Shown here: positions 45,110 through 53,984 of the stretch, piece by piece
Numbering within the stretch: position 1 is the stretch's first letter
How the letters are laid out: each line of letters opens with the position of its first letter
Origin: an uncultured Pelagibacteraceae bacterium
GTDB taxonomy: Bacteria; Pseudomonadota; Alphaproteobacteria; Pelagibacterales; Pelagibacteraceae
DNA length: 64,000 nt
Reading direction: 5' to 3'
Assembly (NCBI GenBank): GCA_902547215.1
Contig: CACCNI010000001.1
Coordinates: 23,501 to 87,500, forward strand
Position numbers and translations under genes: made by a program
Notes under the pieces: model-generated
The model's database searches: none
What the model was told of the DNA's origin: nothing
What the model saw: the letters and a program-made list of their open reading frames with translations, nothing else

Positions 45110-45830
45110 TTCTATTTATAATTTTTCTGACAAGCATTAAAGATTCCTTTGTATCTACTGAAATTGACTTGTTAGACATATTTATCATTTTTATTTCTTG
45201 ACCTAATTCTAAAAACCTTAATAGTTCACAATCTTCCATGCTCTCAAGTGGTGTTTTTTTTCTAGTAGAACTAAATACTTTTAAAGATTTATAAGGTAAT
45301 GAATAAATACAAACTTGTCTCCAAGCATAAACATATTTTTTTTCTTTTGTAGTTGGTATTGGAGCTCTGGATTGATAAAGGAGTCTTCCATCTTTTCTAA
45401 AAACTACCTTTGGTATATGTCCTGAATAAAAATCTTTTTTGTTTGTAATTTTCGTATATCCATTAATTATTTTGTTAGGATACTTTTTTGCATACCTTAA
45501 TAATTTTTTTATGTCTGACGTATTACAAATTGGTTCGTCCCCTTGGACATTTAAATAGAACTTAGCTTTATATTTTTTAGCTACTTCTGCAATTCTATCT
45601 GTACCAGTCAAACAATTTTTTGATGTCATAACTATTTTAATATTTTCTTTTTTACAAACTTTTTTGATTCTTACGTCATCAGTAGCCACTAATATTCTAG
45701 ATTTTGAAATTACCTTTGCACATTGCCTGTATGTCCTTATGATCATTGGTAAACCACAAATATCAAGAAGAGGTTTTCCAGGAAGTCTTTTTGATTTATA
45801 TCTTGCAGGTATAACTAAATAATATTTCAT
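45096..45830 (-). CDS. KdsB-like CMP-ulosonate cytidylyltransferase
   Basis: VIPARYKSKRLPGKPLLDICGLPMI, NVQGDEPICNTSDI, YKSLKVFSSTRKKTPLESMEDCELLRFLELG. Confidence 0.85.
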   Translation of the reverse strand: MKYYLVIPARYKSKRLPGKPLLDICGLPMIIRTYRQCAKVISKSRILVATDDVRIKKVCKKENIKIVMTSKNCLTGTDRIAEVAKKYKAKFYLNVQGDEPICNTSDIKKLLRYAKKYPNKIINGYTKITNKKDFYSGHIPKVVFRKDGRLLYQSRAPIPTTKEKKYVYAWRQVCIYSLPYKSLKVFSSTRKKTPLESMEDCELLRFLELGQEIKMINMSNKSISVDTKESLMLVRKIINRNARL

Positions 45831-45837
45831 TAATTTT

Positions 45838-47451
45838 TTAAAATGCGTATATAGATCTGGATTTTACTTTATACTTTGTTGGTGTAACACTTATTATTTC
45901 GGCTTTTCTTTTTAAAGATTGGTACAGCAAAAACAATTCATCCATTTCTCTTCTTTTAGGATCGTTAGCATCATAACCGTCAAAACCTGCAAGAAAAATT
46001 TTTTTTGCCTTTCCGCTATTTGATATGGCTAAAGCATAACTTATTGCAAGCGAATTGGGTATTACTGCAGAAGAGTTTTTAAATTTAAATGTATTGCTTC
46101 TAATTTCAACCCCAAAATCCAATTTTTTCATTTTCTTAAATTTGTCCCTAATTGAACTAGACAATCTCTGATAAGGTAAGATTAATTTTTGTGGAAGACG
46201 TTTAAAAGAGTTGTGATCTGTAAGTAATCTTAAGGTGTTGCAAACAGCTCTAACATTTATAAGTTTTGGATTTATATTTCTTTGTGTATTTAAAGCAATA
46301 ACAAAGGGTTTAAATTTTTTTATAAAACTTTCTATGGCTAATCTATGCTCTTTTACACCAGGACCCGAACCAACAATAAGTACATTTTTATTTTTTAGAT
46401 TTTTTGATGGATTGTAACTTCCTTTTTTAGCACCCTGAAAATTTTGACTATATGTTTGCAAAAGATCTTTACTAAATTTTTTTCCACCAGTTGTTTTTAA
46501 ATTGTCTATAACTGCTAATATTTCAGCAGAATTAAAACTTTTGGCCTCAAGCATGCCTTGAATAAAACTAGGGTGTATACCGTATAGTCCAGATAAGTAA
46601 TAGTATGGATTACTTCCCCATGAGAATTTTTTTTTCATTGGCATGAAATCTTCATCAACTAATTTTAATAACTCAGAGTAATTTACTTTTTTATTGAATT
46701 TTTTTTCCAATTCAATAATTAGACTTTCGGTTGTTACATTTCCAGGACCTCTGCCCATACCTAAAACAGTTGAGTCCACCCAATTTGCACCCTTTTCGAT
46801 TGCAGTAATAGAGTTTTCCATAGCTTTGCCCATATTATCGTGGGCATGAATTCCTAAATGTCCATCCCAATATTTTTTAAATATATTTGTTATTTCTGAG
46901 GTTCTTTTGCTATTTAAACTTCCTGTGCTATCTGCAAAATACAATATATCTATATTATTTTTTTTTGATAATTGACAAAAATTTTTTATTTCATTTTCTG
47001 ATCTATCAGAACTTTGCATCAAATTTAATGCAATTTTAAACCTATATGATTTAAATTTTTTTATAAGTGGCATAACTTTTTGAATTTCGTTGTAATGACA
47101 TGCTATTCTGACTAGTTTTATTTTTGATTTATTCGAGGTAGTAAATAGTTTTTCTATTAACTTCATATTTTTAGATAAAGTATTGTTTTTTACCAGTTCA
47201 GATGCATTAACCATAACCGCTAGTTTAATATTTTTAGGTATTTTAATTGAGTTTAAAAATTCATCAGTAGAGTAGGCGCACGCTCCTCTAAATTCTTTTT
47301 TTTCTAAAGATCTAAATCCAATTTCAACATAATCAATCTTTATTTCTGCCATAGATTGAAGATATTTTTCAATTAGATTAATTGAGAAATTCCAATTATT
47401 ATAATACCCTCCATCTCTAAGAGTGCAGTCTAAGTGATAAATTTTTTTCAT
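45838..47451 (-). CDS. HMGL-like aldolase with an extra C-terminal sialyltransferase-like/Rossmann domain
   Basis: LDCTLRDGGYYNNW, VEIGFRS, GIHAHDNMGKAMEN (aldolase); C-terminal NVLIVGSGPGVKEH...LAISYALAISNSGKAKKIFLAGFDGYDA. Confidence 0.75.
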   Translation of the reverse strand: MKKIYHLDCTLRDGGYYNNWNFSINLIEKYLQSMAEIKIDYVEIGFRSLEKKEFRGACAYSTDEFLNSIKIPKNIKLAVMVNASELVKNNTLSKNMKLIEKLFTTSNKSKIKLVRIACHYNEIQKVMPLIKKFKSYRFKIALNLMQSSDRSENEIKNFCQLSKKNNIDILYFADSTGSLNSKRTSEITNIFKKYWDGHLGIHAHDNMGKAMENSITAIEKGANWVDSTVLGMGRGPGNVTTESLIIELEKKFNKKVNYSELLKLVDEDFMPMKKKFSWGSNPYYYLSGLYGIHPSFIQGMLEAKSFNSAEILAVIDNLKTTGGKKFSKDLLQTYSQNFQGAKKGSYNPSKNLKNKNVLIVGSGPGVKEHRLAIESFIKKFKPFVIALNTQRNINPKLINVRAVCNTLRLLTDHNSFKRLPQKLILPYQRLSSSIRDKFKKMKKLDFGVEIRSNTFKFKNSSAVIPNSLAISYALAISNSGKAKKIFLAGFDGYDANDPKRREMDELFLLYQSLKRKAEIISVTPTKYKVKSRSIYAF

Positions 47452-47464
47452 AATTCAAAAATAT

Positions 47465-48205
47465 TTATTTTTCCATATTTTTTAGAATATTTTTAAAAAT
47501 AGTTTTATATTTATTAATCTGTTTTTTATCTCTGTAAATGAATACGTTTTTTTCGCTTTTTTGTCTAGATATTGATCTTTTGCTCAAAATATCACTTTTT
47601 TTATCTAGGTAGATATAATAGTCAGCTCTATCAATTAAATTTAAATATTTTAAAAGCTTAATTTTATTAATTTTGTTTTTATTTACCAAAAATAGGGATC
47701 TTTGAAGAAAACCCTCATCAAACAAAATAATTTTGTTAGATTTCAGTTTTTTTGCAATATAAAATTGTGCAAAAAGTTCTATAAACCACCTTTTAAAAAT
47801 TAATTTTTTATCTTTATCCTTTATTTGATTTATCTCTCTCGATACAAAATTTACTAGTAAAGGGTTTTTTCTTTTATATAAAAAAAAAATTTTTTTACTT
47901 ACTAACAAATACTTATTAAATAAATAACTTGAATATTTATTATTAAAATTTTTCTTATTAATTTTTAATTTTCTTAAATTTGAATTTAAATTTTTTGTTT
48001 TTTTAACAGAAAATTTTTTGAAATTTTTCACAAACAACATATATTTCAACGAAATTTTTTCAATATATGACAGTTTTATAAAATTTTTTGCATACTCATG
48101 GATTAGATAATTTGACAGAATAATTGATTTATTTTTCTTCTTTAAATAATTGCAAACATATGTTTTTCCACAACAGGGTGGACCAAAAAATTCAATTATT
48201 TTCAT
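47465..48205 (-). CDS. Small P-loop kinase-like protein of unknown substrate
   Basis: MKIIEFFGPPCCGKTYVCNYL Walker A; LFDEGFLQRSLFL. Confidence 0.55.
   Translation of the reverse strand: MKIIEFFGPPCCGKTYVCNYLKKKNKSIILSNYLIHEYAKNFIKLSYIEKISLKYMLFVKNFKKFSVKKTKNLNSNLRKLKINKKNFNNKYSSYLFNKYLLVSKKIFFLYKRKNPLLVNFVSREINQIKDKDKKLIFKRWFIELFAQFYIAKKLKSNKIILFDEGFLQRSLFLVNKNKINKIKLLKYLNLIDRADYYIYLDKKSDILSKRSISRQKSEKNVFIYRDKKQINKYKTIFKNILKNMEK
48037..48088. repeat. Left arm of a 52-bp inverted repeat (51/52 identical)
   Basis: acatatatttcaacgaaattttttcaatatatgacagttttataaaattttt; reverse complement at 48316-48367. Confidence 0.95.
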
Positions 48206-48218
48206 AATATTTTTTTAT

Positions 48219-48366
48219 TTAATTCAATCTTATGTTCGAAACATTTGGCTTTTTTTTGTCAAAAATTAAAGTTATTCCATCAGGATCTTCCACGGTTATT
48301 TCGCTTTTTGCAGATAAAAATTTTATAAAACTGTCATATATTGAAAAAATTTCGTTAAAATATATG
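48219..48366 (-). pseudogene. Possible C-terminal remnant of a VOC/glyoxalase-like gene
   Basis: Minus-strand reading ...SAKSEITVEDPDGITLIFDKKKPNVSNIRLN*, no upstream coding in frame. Confidence 0.4.
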
Positions 48367-48367
48367 T
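48316..48367. repeat. Right arm of the 52-bp inverted repeat
   Basis: Reverse complement acatatattttaacgaaattttttcaatatatgacagttttataaaattttt; one mismatch to left arm. Confidence 0.95.
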
Positions 48368-48534
48368 TTTAACTATTATCTGAAGAAAATACTTTTATAA
48401 ATGGATAAAATATCTCTATAAATGGAGGTGAGTTAAAATAAACAAAGTTAAGATTATTAATACGCATAATAAGTTTATCTCATAATTCTAACAAAATTAA
48501 AGAGTACCTAATGCATCTAATACATTAACTATCT

Positions 48535-50292
48535 ATGAATTTAATTAGACAATCATTCTCAATTTTAGACAAGAAAATTAAAATCATTTTTTTTTTAATT
48601 TTATTTGCTTCGATACTTGTCTCTTTTATTGAAATAATTGGAATTGGAATTTTGGGGTCATTTGTAATGATGTTGTCAGATACAAATGGATTTTTAAAGT
48701 TATTAAATAAGTATGATTTTTTAAATTATTTCAAAAATTTAACTAATGACCAAATTCTAAATATATTTTTAATATTAATTCCTATTTTTTTTATTTCAAA
48801 AAATTTAATACTTTTTGTTAACCTTTATCTATTTAACAAATTTAAAGTTATTTTTGGTTATTCGATTTCAAAAAAAGTGTTGAATAGAAATATTTTGGTT
48901 AATTATGAACATTTTCTTACTAAAGAAAAAACAAAGATAATTCATGATATTAAAGAAGAAGTTGTCAGATTTACCGGTGTTTTTTTTTCTATAATAAATG
49001 TTTTAAAAGAAACTTTATTAATAATATTGCTATTATCTAGCATAATTATTATTAATTGGAAATTAACAATTATAATATTTTCTATTTTTATTTTTTTTTC
49101 TTTTATTTTATTTTCATTATTAAAAAGAAAACTTTATTTATTAGGCCTAGATTTAACAAAATTTAATTCAACTTTATTAAAAAATCTTGTTGAGACCTTC
49201 AATAATATTAAATTTATCAAAATTAGAAATCTTGAAAACTATTTTTCTAATAGGTCATTAAAATTTGTTTTAAGATCATTTAATACAAGTTTTCTTCAAA
49301 ATATTCTCGCCGCTTTGCCAAGATTGTTACTAGAGGTTTTTGCTGTAATAGGTTTATGTTTATTAATATACTTCTTTATGAATACTTCATTGCCCCAAGA
49401 AAGATTAATTGCAATTATTAGTTTTATTTCATTATCAGTGATAAGAATGTTGCCGTCTATAACTAGTTTAAACATAAATCTTAATAACATTACATCCCAC
49501 TTGCACTCATTAGAAATAATTAATAATTACTCTAATCTAAAAGTTATTTATCCAAAAAAAAAATCACCGAATAAAAAAATAAGAATTAATAGTTTAAAGT
49601 TCAAAAATGTTTTCTTTAATTATGGTGTTGATAAAAAAAATTTTTCAATGAAGGATATAAATGTTGAGTTGTCCAAAAGTGATATACTTGGTGTTTTGGG
49701 AAAAAGTGGAAGTGGAAAGACTACTTTTGCTGATTTAACTTTAGGGTTACTAAAACCAAGTAAAGGAAATATTTATATAAATAACAATCAAATAGTTGAT
49801 GGTAGTTTTGAAAATTTTGACATCTCTTATGTTCCACAGTCAATAAATTTGGTAGATGATAACTTAAAGGAAAATATCTCTTTAGGACATGATTTTGATA
49901 ATAATTTGATGAATAAAGTGATTTCATTTTCTGACTTAGAAGAATTTCATAAAATAAAACAAGATAAAAGTATTGGAGAAGATGGCAGCCAAATTTCAGG
50001 GGGACAAAAACAAAGAGTAGGTATAGCAAGAGCTTTTTATAGTAAACCAAGTTTATTAATTTTAGATGAACCTACCAGTGAGCTTGATTATGAAAGTGAA
50101 AATAAAATTATGAAAAATTTACAAAAACAAAATATAGATATTATAATACTGATTGCTCACAGACTTAACACTTTGAATATTTGTAATAAATTAGCTATTT
50201 TTAATGAGGGTAAAATTTTAGATTTTGGATTGAAAGATCAGGTAATTAATAATAACAAAGAATTAGAAAAATATTTTGATAGTAAAACATAA
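48535..50292 (+). CDS. ABC transporter, fused TMD-NBD (MsbA/PglK-like flippase)
   Basis: GVLGKSGSGKTTFADLTLGLL, SYVPQSI, ISGGQKQRVGIARAFYSKPSLLILDEPTSELD. Confidence 0.92.
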   Translation: MNLIRQSFSILDKKIKIIFFLILFASILVSFIEIIGIGILGSFVMMLSDTNGFLKLLNKYDFLNYFKNLTNDQILNIFLILIPIFFISKNLILFVNLYLFNKFKVIFGYSISKKVLNRNILVNYEHFLTKEKTKIIHDIKEEVVRFTGVFFSIINVLKETLLIILLLSSIIIINWKLTIIIFSIFIFFSFILFSLLKRKLYLLGLDLTKFNSTLLKNLVETFNNIKFIKIRNLENYFSNRSLKFVLRSFNTSFLQNILAALPRLLLEVFAVIGLCLLIYFFMNTSLPQERLIAIISFISLSVIRMLPSITSLNINLNNITSHLHSLEIINNYSNLKVIYPKKKSPNKKIRINSLKFKNVFFNYGVDKKNFSMKDINVELSKSDILGVLGKSGSGKTTFADLTLGLLKPSKGNIYINNNQIVDGSFENFDISYVPQSINLVDDNLKENISLGHDFDNNLMNKVISFSDLEEFHKIKQDKSIGEDGSQISGGQKQRVGIARAFYSKPSLLILDEPTSELDYESENKIMKNLQKQNIDIIILIAHRLNTLNICNKLAIFNEGKILDFGLKDQVINNNKELEKYFDSKT

Positions 50293-50333
50293 AGAAAATG
50301 ATGATTTCTTGATCATAAATAACAAAAATTTAT

Positions 50334-50369
50334 TAGATGATAACTACTAATAGCAAACATTATCATCTA
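50334..50369. terminator. Hairpin between convergent genes, possible bidirectional terminator
   Basis: tagatgataa (50334-50343) / ttatcatcta (50360-50369), 10-bp perfect stem with AT-rich flanks. Confidence 0.35.
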
Positions 50370-51914
50370 GATAATTTTAATCAATTTTTTATAAATTTCT
50401 GAATTTGTTATGCCATTTTGTAAAATTTTATTAAATAATAAAAATGTTGAATTTCTTTTAAAATTTTTAGTATGAATAGAATTTAAAAAAATTTTATACT
50501 TTTTATCTTTTGAAAGATCTTTCGTGCTTATTGTTTGAACATTTAAGCTATTCTCAAATATATATAAAAGTTTTTTGGCATTAATTTCGATTTTTTTTGA
50601 TTTTTTGAAATTTTGAAACTTAATAATATCATCAATATATTTGAAATAACTTGTTTTATTTTTTGCCTCGTAGGCAATTGCTATTTTTGAATATGGGGAT
50701 GAGCCAGCTGTTACTACTTTTTTTCCTAAGCATGCAAATTCTATTCCTATAGTGCCCCTTCCTGTTATTACAACATCACAAACCTCAAGTAAATCTTGGA
50801 CAGGGACTCTTTCTGGACAAAGAAAAATATTATCTTTTTTATATTTAGATATTAAATCCTTGAAAATTTTTTTTTCTCCATAAAGTCTTGAATTAGGATG
50901 ATTTTTAAAAATCCAAATTACATTTTCATTCGATTTATATGCAAATTTAAGTGTTTCTGTGAATTGTTCATAATAGTCATTAAATATAAATTTTCCTGGT
51001 GCATGAGGTGCGTCAGCAAAAGCGTGGCTAGCAAATAAAAATTTTTTTTTCTTTTCTTTTTGTAAATGTTTTAAAAATTCATAACCCTTGATACTATTTT
51101 GATTTGAAATCACATAATCATGATTTGTATACCAATTTGTTGTATTGAATTTAATTCTATTTTTATAAAAATTATTTACTTTTTTTTGAGAAATTTTTGA
51201 AGATATGTGATTAAATTTTTTCAGACTTATACAGTCAATACCATTTTTATAATAATTTTTATCATAAGAAATTATGCTAACACCGTTTTTGCTCAGTCTA
51301 AAATAAGCGTAATTTTTAATTCCCAATTTAGTGCCAATTCTCAAGGTAAGACCATGATTTCTTGAGCCTGTTTCTGTTCCAATCAAAATTTTTTTAATTT
51401 TTAATTTTTTTAAATATTTTTGGATTATTAAAAATCTGAAAATACTGGTAAAGTGTATTTTTAAAAAATAAAAATCTAATTTTGGATTTATAAATCTTTG
51501 TTCATAACGAATATTTGTATCGTAAATCAAATCTCCTATTAGAATATCATTAATATCAAATTTATTTATTAACCAATTAAATCCATTAAATTTAATTTTT
51601 ATTAATGAAGCAGTAAAATAATATAGAGAGACTAATAATAAAAATGGATTTAAAAATATTTTTTTTTTTGAAAAACCACTTACGAAATTATTATAACCTA
51701 GTTTTATGTATGTGTTAATGATCATACTATTAGGTTTTTGGTCCGTTAAAATTGTTGTATTTAGTTTAAATTTATTTGATAAAGCTAAAGAAAATATTGA
51801 AAGTTGGAATAAAGTATCAATCCTTTCTCGATCTACAAATAGCAAATTGCCGAGAGAATTTTTTTTTTTTTTGTAAAATTTATATTTTTTATTAAAAAAA
51901 TTTTTATCTATCAT
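50367..51914 (-). CDS. Surface-polysaccharide biosynthesis protein, GT-B/capsule-transferase-like
   Basis: LIGTETGSRNHGLTLRIG, WIFKNHPNSRLYGE, LLEVCDVVITGRGTIGIEFACLGKKVVTAG. Confidence 0.6.
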   Translation of the reverse strand: MIDKNFFNKKYKFYKKKKNSLGNLLFVDRERIDTLFQLSIFSLALSNKFKLNTTILTDQKPNSMIINTYIKLGYNNFVSGFSKKKIFLNPFLLLVSLYYFTASLIKIKFNGFNWLINKFDINDILIGDLIYDTNIRYEQRFINPKLDFYFLKIHFTSIFRFLIIQKYLKKLKIKKILIGTETGSRNHGLTLRIGTKLGIKNYAYFRLSKNGVSIISYDKNYYKNGIDCISLKKFNHISSKISQKKVNNFYKNRIKFNTTNWYTNHDYVISNQNSIKGYEFLKHLQKEKKKKFLFASHAFADAPHAPGKFIFNDYYEQFTETLKFAYKSNENVIWIFKNHPNSRLYGEKKIFKDLISKYKKDNIFLCPERVPVQDLLEVCDVVITGRGTIGIEFACLGKKVVTAGSSPYSKIAIAYEAKNKTSYFKYIDDIIKFQNFKKSKKIEINAKKLLYIFENSLNVQTISTKDLSKDKKYKIFLNSIHTKNFKRNSTFLLFNKILQNGITNSEIYKKLIKII

Positions 51915-51921
51915 TAATTAT

Positions 51922-52731
51922 TTAGATCATTTTTTTAAAAATAGCTGTCATCATATTTCCAACACTTGGTGGAGAATTTTTTTTTATCTTTTTTTTATAT
52001 GTTTTGAGTTGTCTTTTTAAGTTTTTAAAATCATTGTCTAAATTTGCATACGGAGTATCTAAATATTCATATCTCATTACAATGTTTAAAAAACTATTTT
52101 TTAAAAAAAGTAAACTTAAATTAACATTATTAAAATGAAATAAATGTCCAGGGTGATTTTGATTAAAATCTTTATTAGATAAAAAAAATGTTAAATTATT
52201 AGAGTTGGGTGTTGCAGTTATATAAAATAAACCATTTTTATTAACACATTTTGCGAGTTTTTTGATTATTTCCTCAAAATTTGGAATATGTTCAATTACT
52301 CCCCTCATAATTATTAAATCATATTTTTCTTGAAAAACTTCTTTAATAGAAACTCTTCTTACGCTCGTGTCTACCCTGGCATCCTTATTAAAGTCATAAC
52401 CAATTTTTTTTGATTTGAATAACTTTAAAAAAGTACCATTCCCACAACCATAATCTAGTATTTTATTATTTTTGTTATCTTTGTAATATTTTAAGATTAT
52501 TTTTTTATCTAGTTTATATTGAATTTTTCTTAATTTAAAATCATTATTATTTTTCAAATAATTTTGATTAAAATATTCTTTACTATAAAGATCTTTTAAT
52601 TTTTGATTATTCGGTAAAGGATACTGGAATACAAATAAACAATTATTGCATCTATAATATCTTATCTGACTATGGGTATATAAATACGATTTATTTAGAT
52701 TTATAATTTTGCCACAGATTTTACATTTCAT
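51922..52731 (-). CDS. Class I SAM-dependent methyltransferase with N-terminal zinc ribbon
   Basis: CKICGK...YRCNNCLFVFQYP, KILDYGCGNGTFLKLF, MRGVIEHIPNFEEI. Confidence 0.85.
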   Translation of the reverse strand: MKCKICGKIINLNKSYLYTHSQIRYYRCNNCLFVFQYPLPNNQKLKDLYSKEYFNQNYLKNNNDFKLRKIQYKLDKKIILKYYKDNKNNKILDYGCGNGTFLKLFKSKKIGYDFNKDARVDTSVRRVSIKEVFQEKYDLIIMRGVIEHIPNFEEIIKKLAKCVNKNGLFYITATPNSNNLTFFLSNKDFNQNHPGHLFHFNNVNLSLLFLKNSFLNIVMRYEYLDTPYANLDNDFKNLKRQLKTYKKKIKKNSPPSVGNMMTAIFKKMI

Positions 52732-53915
52732 ATAATTTTTGATTCTATGAATTTTTTTACTTTTCTTATTATATATTTTTGATCAATTGAGCTTAGCCCT
52801 GGATATAGTGGAAGACTAACGATATTATTGCCAATTTCATAGGCATTTGGGCACGTTTTTTTGTTCCAATTAAATAAAGATTTATAATTTTTCATATTTG
52901 TTACTGACCTATAATGTACGCCACCACCTATTTTATTTACATTTAGATATTTTAAAAATACATCTCTAATATTTTTTTGTTTGAACTTATTGGTATCAAA
53001 AACAAACAAAAACAAATGATACCCATGTTTAAAATTATATTTATAATTGTTTTGTAATTTAATTGGATAATTTTTTAATTCATTATAATAAGTATCATAC
53101 AGCTTCTTTCTTTTTTTCCACATGTAATTAATTTTGTTTAACTGTTTTATTCCTAAAGCTGCATTTAAATCTATCATATTGTATTTTAATCCTGTGTGTA
53201 AAATATCATAATGTTGATACGGCAAATTCTTAGGAGTGTTATCTGGCATGTATCTTTTCCATGCATCTCTAGTCATTCCATGTAAGCGCATAATTTTCAC
53301 TATTTCTGCTAATTTCCTATCCTTACAAGTTAACATTCCACCTTCACCAGTCGTAATATTTTTATTAGAGTAAAAACTATAACATCCAGAATAGCCAAAA
53401 TTTCCAACCTCTTTTTTTTTATATTTTGACTCAATTGCATGAGCACAATCCTCAATTATTTTTATTTTATATTTATTGGAAATTCTAATTATTTCACTCA
53501 TATCACACGGTAATCCTGCAAAATGAACAATTAAAATAGCTTTTGTATTTCGATTTATCTTCTTAATTATTTCCTTTGGATCAATATTAAAATCATTTTT
53601 TGATATATCGGCTAAAATTGGTTTAGCTCCAGATAAAATGATACTATTTATAGTAGAGGCAAAGGTCATTGGAGTAGTAATTACTTCGTCAGTTTTCTTT
53701 AAATTCATCGATAACAAGGTTAAATGAAGTGCAGCTGTACATGAATTAACTGATATAGCAAATTTAGTTTTTTTAAATTTCGAAAAGTCTTTTTCAAATT
53801 GTTGCGTTATCTTGCCAGTTCCTAACCAAGAAGAATTAATTACTTTTTTTACTGAATCAATCTCTTCTCTCCCAAGAAATGGTTGTCCAAAAGAAATGAA
53901 TTTTTTTTTTGCCAC
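52728..53915 (-). CDS. DegT/DnrJ/EryC1/StrS aminotransferase
   Basis: FGQPFLGREEIDSVKKVINSSWLGTG, ISVNSCTAALHL, EDCAHAIESKYKKKEVGNFG, FYSNKNITTGEGGM. Confidence 0.93.
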   Translation of the reverse strand: MAKKKFISFGQPFLGREEIDSVKKVINSSWLGTGKITQQFEKDFSKFKKTKFAISVNSCTAALHLTLLSMNLKKTDEVITTPMTFASTINSIILSGAKPILADISKNDFNIDPKEIIKKINRNTKAILIVHFAGLPCDMSEIIRISNKYKIKIIEDCAHAIESKYKKKEVGNFGYSGCYSFYSNKNITTGEGGMLTCKDRKLAEIVKIMRLHGMTRDAWKRYMPDNTPKNLPYQHYDILHTGLKYNMIDLNAALGIKQLNKINYMWKKRKKLYDTYYNELKNYPIKLQNNYKYNFKHGYHLFLFVFDTNKFKQKNIRDVFLKYLNVNKIGGGVHYRSVTNMKNYKSLFNWNKKTCPNAYEIGNNIVSLPLYPGLSSIDQKYIIRKVKKFIESKII

Positions 53916-53984
53916 AATTGTTGTATAAACTAGTAAATAATCAAATACAATTAAAACTTGAGTTTATAAAAGAAGAACAAAATA

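Noticed and set aside
48403-48427. Short tandem-like 'tataaatgga' pair upstream of the ABC transporter
   Set aside because: Only two short copies in AT-rich DNA; could easily be chance.
49721-50050. 109-aa - strand ORF
   Set aside because: Antisense to the ABC transporter NBD; no recognisable domain.
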